32,180 nt of DNA from Pseudomonadota bacterium (GTDB lineage Bacteria > Pseudomonadota > Gammaproteobacteria > Xanthomonadales > Xanthomonadaceae), in the NCBI GenBank assembly GCA_963205445.1, contig CAUJJG010000031.1, forward strand, positions 1 to 32,180. The letters run 5' to 3'. Positions 26,885 to 32,180 of the stretch are shown here, piece by piece. The notes below the pieces were generated by a model, which was given only the letters and a program-made list of their open reading frames with translations, made no database searches and had not been told where the DNA came from. The translations under genes and the position numbers were made by a program. Each line of letters begins with the position of its first letter. The stretch's first letter is position 1.

Positions 26885-26896
26885 GTGAGCTTTACA
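26879..26896. promoter_or_regulatory. Operator O2 of the Xre operon (one mismatch)
   Basis: TGTCAAG (26879-26885), TGAG, CTTTACA (26890-26896) repeats the 7-4-7 design of O1 with one mismatch in one arm. O1 and O2 centres are 44 bp apart, close to four helical turns. Confidence 0.55.
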
Positions 26897-26926
26897 GTTT
26901 GTGCCTGCGCCCCTGCAGGCTCGCCG

Positions 26927-27691
26927 TCACTTGTTGCTGACGTATTTCTCGCGCCGGATCATCGGTACCGGCAGGCCAATGGTTTTCAGCACTTCAAACG
27001 TGGCATCCACCATGTCCGGATTGCCGCACAGATAGGCGATGTCACCCGCCGGATCAGGCGTCAACTCGGCCAATACGTTTTGCACATAACCATGGCGCAC
27101 GTCCGGGTGGGCATGCGTGCTGCCTGCCGGCGGCATTTCACGCGAGAGGCAGGGCATGTAGCGAAAGCCCGGATGCGCGTCTGCGAAGGCACGGAATTCA
27201 TCGCCGTACAGCAGCTCGGCGGCGGTGCGTGCGCCCTGCAGCAGCACGATCTCGACCCCGCGCTGCTGCATCTGTTGCGCCAGCTGCGGCAGCATCGCCC
27301 GGTAGGGGGTGATGCCGGTGCCGGTACCGATCAGCAGGTAGCGGCGGTTGGCGTCATTGGGGAACAGGCAGAAGCGACCGAACGGGCCGCTGGCATCCAC
27401 CGTGGCTCCGATGTCCAACGCTTCGAACAAAGCCGTGGCGGCACCGCCTTTGACATAGCTCACTGCAATGTCCACCCGGCCATCGGGCACGGCATCGGGC
27501 GCTCGGCCCACCGCGATCGAATAGCTGCGCCGGGCGGCACTGCCATCGGCCAGGGTGAAGTGGATCTGGATGAACTGGCCCGGGAGACAGGCCAAGGGCT
27601 GGCCGTCGTCACGCAGGAAGGACAGATGCGCCACGCTGGGCGCGATCATGCGGCGGTCGGTCAGTTTGAGCGGGAAATGGACAATGGCCAC
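26927..27691 (-). CDS. fpr: Ferredoxin--NADP reductase
   Basis: The product is a 254-residue flavoenzyme of the bacterial FNR (FPR) type that transfers electrons between NADPH and ferredoxin or flavodoxin through FAD. The FAD-binding RRSYSI motif is at 54-59, the NADP-binding GTGTGITPYR at 122-131, then YLCGNPDMVD, and the C-terminus EKYVSNK. It starts at GTG 27691 with no obvious Shine-Dalgarno; a later ATG at 27649 would remove the first beta strand. It is divergent from yadG, with 89 bp between the starts. The symbol fpr follows the E. coli enzyme. Confidence 0.93.
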   Translation of the reverse strand: MAIVHFPLKLTDRRMIAPSVAHLSFLRDDGQPLACLPGQFIQIHFTLADGSAARRSYSIAVGRAPDAVPDGRVDIAVSYVKGGAATALFEALDIGATVDASGPFGRFCLFPNDANRRYLLIGTGTGITPYRAMLPQLAQQMQQRGVEIVLLQGARTAAELLYGDEFRAFADAHPGFRYMPCLSREMPPAGSTHAHPDVRHGYVQNVLAELTPDPAGDIAYLCGNPDMVDATFEVLKTIGLPVPMIRREKYVSNK

Positions 27692-27735
27692 GAGACTGCA
27701 ACACTGCGTGGCAAGGGTGGTGCCACAAGGCTGCC

Positions 27736-27741
27736 TATACT
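27736..27741 (+). promoter_or_regulatory. Possible -10 element of yadGH
   Basis: TATACT matches the -10 consensus at five of six positions and lies 39 bases before the yadG ATG. The -35 at 17 bases (AAGGGT) is poor. A short inverted repeat, GTGGCA (27708-27713) and TGCCAC (27721-27726), lies just upstream and could be a regulator site. Confidence 0.4.
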
Positions 27742-27780
27742 ACCGGCTTCCCGCGCGGGCTTCCGCGCCAGAGGCCCACC

Positions 27781-28725
27781 ATGACTTCAGACAACGGCGC
27801 GCCGGCACTGCGCGTTCGCGAGTTGCGCAAGACCTATGACAACGGCGTGCAGGCGCTGCAAGGTGTCAGCCTGGATGTTGCCCCCGGCGACTTTTTCGCT
27901 TTGCTGGGCCCCAACGGGGCGGGCAAATCCACCTTGATCGGCATCATCAGCTCGCTGGTCAACATGAGTGCCGGCAGCGTGATGGTGCATGGCATCGACA
28001 TCCAGCGAGAGCGCAGTGCGGCGATGCGCCAGATTGGTCTGGTGCCGCAGGAGTTCAACTTCAACATGTTCGAAAAGCCGTTGGACATCTGCGTGAATTA
28101 CGCGGGGTTCTACGGGGTGCCGCGTGCGCAGGCATTGGCGCGGGCGGAGGAGGTGCTGAAGGAGGCGCAGCTGTGGGACAAGGCCGACAAGGTCAGCCGC
28201 AGCCTGTCCGGCGGCATGAAGCGGCGCCTGATGATTGCGCGGGCGATGATGACCCGGCCGAAGCTGCTGATCCTGGATGAGCCCACCGCCGGCGTGGACA
28301 TCGAGATCCGGCGCGGCATGTGGTCCACCCTGCAGCAGATCAACGCCGCCGGTACCACAATCATTTTGACCACGCATTATCTGGAAGAAGCCGAGAGCCT
28401 GTGCCGCAATCTGGCCATCATCGACCACGGCCGCATCGTCGAGCAGGGCCCGATGAAGGCGCTGCTGGCCAAGCTCGACGTGGAGGGCTTTCTGTTCGAT
28501 GTCGAGGGTGTGCTGCCTGCCAGCCTGCCGCAGATCGCAGGGGCCAGCCTGCGTGCCAGCGATGCACACACGCTGGATTTGGACATGCCGCGTGCGATGG
28601 ACTTGAACCGCGTGTTCGCCGCGTTTGAATCCGCCGGCATCCGCGTGCGCTCGATGCGCACCAAGAGCAATCGCCTGGAAGAGTTGTTCGTGCGGTTGAC
28701 CGCCAAGGATGGGGCTTCGGCATGA
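27781..28725 (+). CDS. yadG: ABC-2 exporter ATP-binding protein YadG
   Basis: The product is a 314-residue ATPase closely resembling E. coli YadG as I recall it. Walker A is G43-PNGAGKST51 followed by IGIISSLVNMSAGSV; QIGLVPQEFNFN is the Q-loop; the signature is LSGGMKRRLMIARAMM; Walker B is LLILDEPTAGVDIEIRRGMW; the switch is TTHYLEEAE. The C-terminal 80 residues are the usual YadG extension, with RVRSMRTKSNRLEELFVRL. The stop overlaps the yadH ATG (ATGA). The exported substrate is unknown. Confidence 0.93.
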   Translation: MTSDNGAPALRVRELRKTYDNGVQALQGVSLDVAPGDFFALLGPNGAGKSTLIGIISSLVNMSAGSVMVHGIDIQRERSAAMRQIGLVPQEFNFNMFEKPLDICVNYAGFYGVPRAQALARAEEVLKEAQLWDKADKVSRSLSGGMKRRLMIARAMMTRPKLLILDEPTAGVDIEIRRGMWSTLQQINAAGTTIILTTHYLEEAESLCRNLAIIDHGRIVEQGPMKALLAKLDVEGFLFDVEGVLPASLPQIAGASLRASDAHTLDLDMPRAMDLNRVFAAFESAGIRVRSMRTKSNRLEELFVRLTAKDGASA

Positions 28726-29492
28726 GCAATCCCAATTTCATAGCACTTGCCACCATCGCCCGGCGCGAAGTCAGCCGCATCCTGCGCATCTGGACGCAGA
28801 CGCTGATCCCGCCGGCCATCACCATGACCTTGTACTTTTTGATCTTCGGCGGCCTGATCGGTTCGCGCGTGGGCAAGATGGGCGGGATGGATTACATGCA
28901 GTTCATCGTGCCGGGGCTGGTGATGATGAGCGTGATCCAGAACAGCTACGGCAATGTGTCGTCTTCCTTTTTCAGCGCCAAGTTCGGACGCTACGTGGAA
29001 GAGCTGCTGGTCAGCCCGATGCCGAGTTGGGTGATTCTCGGCGGCTACATCACCGGCGCGGTGCTGCGCGGGGTGATGGTGGGCGCGATCGTGCTGTGCA
29101 TCGCGATGCTGTTCACGCGCGTGCATGTACCGCATCCGCTGGTGACCTTGAGCGCGGTATTGCTGGGTGCGGTGATCTTTTCTCTGGCTGGGTTCATCAA
29201 CGCGGTGTACGCGAAGAAGTTTGATGACGTGGCCATCGTGCCCACCTTCATCCTGACCCCGCTGACCTATCTGGGCGGCGTGTTCTATTCCATCCACCTG
29301 TTGCCCGGCTGGGCGCAGGCGGCCACCCACGCCAACCCGATCTTCTACATGGTCAACGCCTTCCGCTACGGCCTGCTGGGGCAGAGTGATGTGCCGCTGT
29401 GGGTGGCGTATGCGTTGATGCTGGCATTTGTTGCGGTGTTGTCGACGATCGCCCTGCAGTTGCTCAAGCGGGGCGTGGGGCTGCGAGGTTGA
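28722..29492 (+). CDS. yadH: ABC-2 type exporter permease YadH
   Basis: The product is a 256-residue six-helix permease, the same length as E. coli YadH. Characteristic segments are RILRIWTQTLIPPAITMTLYF, YMQFIVPGLVMMSVIQNSYGNVSSSFFSAKFGRYVEELLVSPMP and VPTFILTPLTYLGGVFYSIHLLP. The start overlaps the yadG stop codon, so the two are translated together and form one transporter. No terminator was seen before the next gene. Confidence 0.94.
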   Translation: MSNPNFIALATIARREVSRILRIWTQTLIPPAITMTLYFLIFGGLIGSRVGKMGGMDYMQFIVPGLVMMSVIQNSYGNVSSSFFSAKFGRYVEELLVSPMPSWVILGGYITGAVLRGVMVGAIVLCIAMLFTRVHVPHPLVTLSAVLLGAVIFSLAGFINAVYAKKFDDVAIVPTFILTPLTYLGGVFYSIHLLPGWAQAATHANPIFYMVNAFRYGLLGQSDVPLWVAYALMLAFVAVLSTIALQLLKRGVGLRG

Positions 29493-29562
29493 GTGCCTGG
29501 AATGTCATCGCCATGTTCGTTTCGTACACTGATGCATCCCCCAAGAACAGGAGCGTGTGTCG

Positions 29563-30249
29563 ATGTCGATGAAATCCGCTGTGCTTGCCTTGGCCGTCTG
29601 TGCCGCACTGGCAGCGTGCAAGAAGGACGAAGCGCCTGCCCCGGAGGCCCCTGCAGCGGCTGCAGCGGCCACGACTGAAGCCGCGCCTGCGCCGGAGGTT
29701 GCATCCGAGGCAACGGCCGCGACAGCGGCGCCAGCCGTGACCACATTTGACATCAACACCATTGCGGTCAGCGACAAGCCGCTTCCGGATTGGCCGTACG
29801 TGGCCCTGCCCGCCGGTTACCACTACGACAATGAGGAGACTGCCGCGCAGAGCAAGGATCTGGCACGGGTACCGGTGTGGACCGGTGGTCAGTTGCTGTG
29901 GGTGGAAGGCAAGACGTTCACGGACCGCATCAGCAACGATGAGGGCAAGACGTTTTCCAAATTTGAAGTCCGCAAGAACCTGCAACAGGCCATCGAAGCC
30001 TTGGGTGGCGTGCGCCTGAGTGAACGCTCTGTGGAGGAGGCCGCGGAGAAGGCGAATCAGAAGGAGCTGGAAGACTTCCGCGTGGAGTTCAGCCAGATCA
30101 GCGAAGCCTATTACGCGGGGTATGACGCCGACACCTATGTCATCCGTCGTGCCGACAAGGCAATCTGGGTTGTGACGTCCGTGAAGGATGGACGGGCAGG
30201 GGTGATGGTGGCCGAAGGCCCGTTGCCGGAAGCACCTGCCAAGCAGTAA
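29563..30249 (+). CDS. Putative lipoprotein of unknown function
   Basis: The product is 228 residues from ATG 29563, nine bases after ACAGGAG; a GTG at 29557 is too close to that site. The lipobox LAAC (Cys19) is followed by KKDE and an Ala/Pro-rich flexible linker of about 40 residues. A folded C-terminal domain (about 60-228) contains WPYVALPAGYHY, a beta-rich segment and YAGYDADTYVIRRADKAIWVVTS. I do not recognise the domain. A TACACT -10-like hexamer lies at 29525-29530. A terminator follows. Confidence 0.8.
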   Translation: MSMKSAVLALAVCAALAACKKDEAPAPEAPAAAAAATTEAAPAPEVASEATAATAAPAVTTFDINTIAVSDKPLPDWPYVALPAGYHYDNEETAAQSKDLARVPVWTGGQLLWVEGKTFTDRISNDEGKTFSKFEVRKNLQQAIEALGGVRLSERSVEEAAEKANQKELEDFRVEFSQISEAYYAGYDADTYVIRRADKAIWVVTSVKDGRAGVMVAEGPLPEAPAKQ

Positions 30250-30274
30250 GCGGCACAGCGCCGCGCGATGCATG

Positions 30275-30300
30275 ACGCCCGGCCCTGCGCCGGGCGTTTT
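30275..30300 (+). terminator. Intrinsic terminator after the lipoprotein gene
   Basis: A 9-bp stem (ACGCCCGGC at 30275-30283, GCCGGGCGT at 30289-30297) with a five-base loop runs into TTTTGCTTTT. It lies 25 bp after the stop codon and before the convergent tatD gene. Confidence 0.85.
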
Positions 30301-30309
30301 GCTTTTCGA

Positions 30310-31101
30310 TCAAGTTGGCAGGCGGAAAAATGCGGCGCTGGTGGCGGTGGTGTGGGCGGCGGTGACGGCCACGTCTTCACCGCGGTCGCGCGCCAGCTCC
30401 TCCACGATATGCGCGAGAAAGGCAGGCTCGTTGCGGCGGTCCTTCGGCAGCGGCTTCAGCGTGCGCGGCAACAGATAGGGCGCGTCGGTTTCGACCATCA
30501 GCCGGTTGGCCGGGATGTGTTTCACCAGCTCGCGCAGATGCGCGCCGCGGCGCTCGTCGCAGAGCCAGCCGGTGATGCCGATGTGCCAGTCCTGGTCGAG
30601 ATAGTCGAACAGCTCCTCGCGGCTGCCGGTGAAGCAGTGCACCACCGCCGGGCCGAGGCGGCCGTCGAAGTTCTTCATCATCGCCATGAAGTCGGCGTGG
30701 GCGTCGCGCTGGTGCAGGAACAGCGGTTTCTGCGTGTCCACCGCGATCTGCAGCTGCTGCTCGAAGGCACTGCGCTGCGCCGGCCGCGGCGAAAAATCGC
30801 GGAAATAGTCCAGCCCGCATTCGCCCACCGCCACCACTTCCGGATGCGCCTGCAACGCGCGCATTTCGGCGTCGCATTCGGCGGTGTATTCGCTGGCGTG
30901 GTGCGGGTGCACGCCGGCGGTGGCAAACCACTCGCCGGGGCGCGTGCGCGCCAGCGCCAGCGCCTTCGGCGAATGCGCGCGGCAGGCGCCGGTGAGGATG
31001 GCGCGGCGGACGCCGGCCTCGCGCGCGCGCTGCCAGACCGCGTCGCGGTCGCGGTCGAAGCTGTCGTGGGAAAGATTGAGGCCGATGTCGATGAGATCCA
31101 T
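30310..31101 (-). CDS. tatD: 3'-5' ssDNA/RNA exonuclease TatD
   Basis: The product is a 263-residue metal-dependent hydrolase with a TIM-barrel fold. As recalled from E. coli TatD, DIGLNLSHDSF replaces the usual HxH, and AGVHPHHAS, VAVGECGLDY (Glu94), LFLHQRDAH (His130), VHCFTG (His155) and ETDAPYLLPR (Asp206) supply the metal ligands. The subgroup is true TatD rather than YcfH/YjjV because the N-terminus has DIGxNL. It acts on DNA ends and has roles in repair and RNA turnover. A TAAAAT hexamer ends six bases before the ATG, so the mRNA may be leaderless. Confidence 0.93.
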   Translation of the reverse strand: MDLIDIGLNLSHDSFDRDRDAVWQRAREAGVRRAILTGACRAHSPKALALARTRPGEWFATAGVHPHHASEYTAECDAEMRALQAHPEVVAVGECGLDYFRDFSPRPAQRSAFEQQLQIAVDTQKPLFLHQRDAHADFMAMMKNFDGRLGPAVVHCFTGSREELFDYLDQDWHIGITGWLCDERRGAHLRELVKHIPANRLMVETDAPYLLPRTLKPLPKDRRNEPAFLAHIVEELARDRGEDVAVTAAHTTATSAAFFRLPT

Positions 31102-31107
31102 GCCGTG

Positions 31108-31113
31108 ATTTTA
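31108..31113 (-). promoter_or_regulatory. -10 element placed for leaderless tatD transcription
   Basis: On the minus strand TAAAAT is followed by six bases and then the tatD ATG, so the expected +1 is the A of ATG. The -35 is poor and there is no Shine-Dalgarno. Confidence 0.45.
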
Positions 31114-31129
31114 TCCGCCCTTTGATCGC

Positions 31130-31246
31130 GCCAGCGCCCTTGGGCAGCGGCAGGATTCGCCGCTTAGGCTCCGCATCCAGCTACGATTCGCGGCCGCGCG
31201 CCATCCATGGCGCGCTCGAACCCCACCGCTGCCCAAGGATGCTGGC
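31130..31246. repeat. Inverted-repeat intergenic element between tatD and hrpB
   Basis: Outer arms CCTTGGGCAGCGG (31138-31150) and CCGCTGCCCAAGG (31226-31238) are perfect 13-bp complements. They extend further, with a two-base mismatch, into GCCAGC (31130-31135) and GCTGGC (31241-31246). Inside is a second palindrome, GCGCGCCAT (31196-31204) and ATGGCGCGC (31207-31215). This design resembles a small non-coding mobile repeat (MITE or REP-like). No second copy is in the window. Confidence 0.5.
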
Positions 31247-31269
31247 GATTCCATGGTGTGTGCGGCTCC

Positions 31270-31275
31270 TACAAT
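31270..31275 (+). promoter_or_regulatory. -10 element placed for leaderless hrpB transcription
   Basis: TACAAT (five of six consensus bases) is followed by six bases (GCGCGC) and then the hrpB ATG, so the predicted +1 is the A of ATG. No Shine-Dalgarno is seen. The -35 is poor. Confidence 0.5.
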
Positions 31276-31281
31276 GCGCGC

Positions 31282-32180
31282 ATGCAATTTCCCATCAACG
31301 AACTGCTGCCGCAGATTTGCTCATCCCTCGCCGCGCACGCGCGGCTGGTGCTGGAAGCCCCGCCCGGCGCCGGCAAGACCACCCAGGTGCCGCTGGCGCT
31401 GCTGGGCGCACCGTGGCTGGACGGGAAGAAAATCGTGATGCTGGAGCCGCGTCGTGTCGCCGCGCGCGCGGCGGCCGGGTTCATGGCTCAGCAACTGGGC
31501 GAAGCGGTGGGCGAGACCGTCGGCTACCGCATCCGCTTCGAGAACAAGGTCGGACCGAAGACGCGGATTGAAGTCGTCACCGAGGGCATCCTCACCCGCA
31601 TGCTGCAGGACGACCCGCTACTGGAGGGCGTCGGCGCGATCTTGTTCGACGAATTCCACGAGCGCCATCTGGCCGGTGATCTGGGGCTGGCGTTGGCATT
31701 GGACGTGCAGGAAGGCTTGCGGGAGGACCTGCGCATCGTGGTGATGTCGGCCACGCTGGATGGCGAGCGGCTGGCCACGTTTCTCGACGCGCCGCGGCTG
31801 TCCAGCGCAGGGCGCAGCTATCCGGTGGCGATCGAACACGTCCCCGCGCGTCGCGAGGAAGCGCTGGAACATCAGGTCCGCCGCGCGGTCGAGCACGCGC
31901 TGGGCCAACACCCCGGCGATGTGCTGGTGTTCCTGCCGGGGCAGCGCGAGATCAAGCGGGTGGAAGCCGTGCTGGCCGTGGGGCAGCCGGCAGTGACGGC
32001 GCAGGACATCGAGCTGCTGCCCCTGCACGGCGAGCTGCCGATCGAGCAGCAGACCCGCGTGCTGCAGCCGGCCGCCGATGGCCGCCGGCGGGTGGTGCTG
32101 GCGACCAATGTCGCCGAGTCCTCGGTCACCCTGCCCGGCGTGCGCGTGGTGATCGACGCCGGGCTGGCGCGCGAGCCGCG
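31282..32180 (+). CDS. hrpB: ATP-dependent helicase HrpB, N-terminal part (3' end outside window)
   Basis: The first 299 codons of a DEAH-box RNA helicase are present, and the frame is open to the window's end. Motif I is EAPPGAGKTTQVPLAL, Ia is MLEPRRVAARAAA, II is DEFHERH (the DExH box), III is VVMSATLDG, and the second RecA domain begins GDVLVFLPGQREIKRVE, with ATNVAESSVTLPGV (motif V) and VIDAGLAREPR at the edge. The FRIENKV-like segment YRIRFENKVGP is typical of HrpA/HrpB. HrpB's function in bacteria is poorly defined. It is divergent from tatD. Full-length HrpB is about 820 residues, so about 500 residues are missing beyond the edge. Confidence 0.93.
   Translation, partial: MQFPINELLPQICSSLAAHARLVLEAPPGAGKTTQVPLALLGAPWLDGKKIVMLEPRRVAARAAAGFMAQQLGEAVGETVGYRIRFENKVGPKTRIEVVTEGILTRMLQDDPLLEGVGAILFDEFHERHLAGDLGLALALDVQEGLREDLRIVVMSATLDGERLATFLDAPRLSSAGRSYPVAIEHVPARREEALEHQVRRAVEHALGQHPGDVLVFLPGQREIKRVEAVLAVGQPAVTAQDIELLPLHGELPIEQQTRVLQPAADGRRRVVLATNVAESSVTLPGVRVVIDAGLAREP

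Overview
The window is a GC-rich gammaproteobacterial chromosome segment centred on the replication-origin gene cluster. The gene order rpmH-dnaA-dnaN-recF-gyrB next to tonB-exbB-exbD-exbD and pdxJ, together with how closely DnaA, GyrB, FBPase and TonB resemble their xanthomonad counterparts as I remember them, points to the family Xanthomonadaceae (Lysobacteraceae). The genus cannot be settled from the sequence alone.

Layout. Left arm, plus strand (1-5965): the 3' end of phenylalanine hydroxylase, fructose-1,6-bisphosphatase, an SLC13-type transporter with two RCK_C domains, a cardiolipin synthase, a two-helix small membrane protein and pdxJ. These converge on a strong terminator with the minus-strand TonB energy-transduction genes (tonB-exbB-exbD1-exbD2, 6069-8470), a secreted TPR protein, an M48 metalloprotease lipoprotein, and gyrB, recF, dnaN and dnaA (10671-17093). 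The dnaA-dnaN gap (15496-15746) holds an AT-rich stretch and a DnaA-box-like site and is a candidate oriC. A perfect DnaA box lies just upstream of dnaA. Three perfect 16-bp parS (ParB-binding) sites lie within 1.14 kb: two inside recF, both read as Met-Phe-His-Val-Glu-His, and one between recF and dnaN.

Right arm: rpmH, rnpA, yidC and mnmE run away from the origin on the plus strand, followed by a lipoprotein-like protein with a coiled coil and a TonB C-terminal domain. Next comes a minus-strand six-gene operon (22264-26820): two small membrane proteins, a 65-residue Xre regulator, a secreted TAP-like serine hydrolase and a NatAB-like ABC exporter. Its promoter is bracketed by two matching 7-4-7 palindromes, which suggests autorepression. 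A ferredoxin-NADP reductase, the yadGH ABC exporter, a lipoprotein of unknown function, tatD and the start of hrpB complete the window. The tatD-hrpB gap carries a large inverted-repeat element, and both genes have a -10 box placed so that their transcripts could be leaderless.

Most genes are core housekeeping functions. The points most worth follow-up are the parS sites encoded inside recF, the Xre-controlled membrane/hydrolase/exporter operon and the tatD-hrpB intergenic element. No tRNA, rRNA, CRISPR array, insertion sequence or prophage was seen. No stretch longer than 300 bases lacks a gene.
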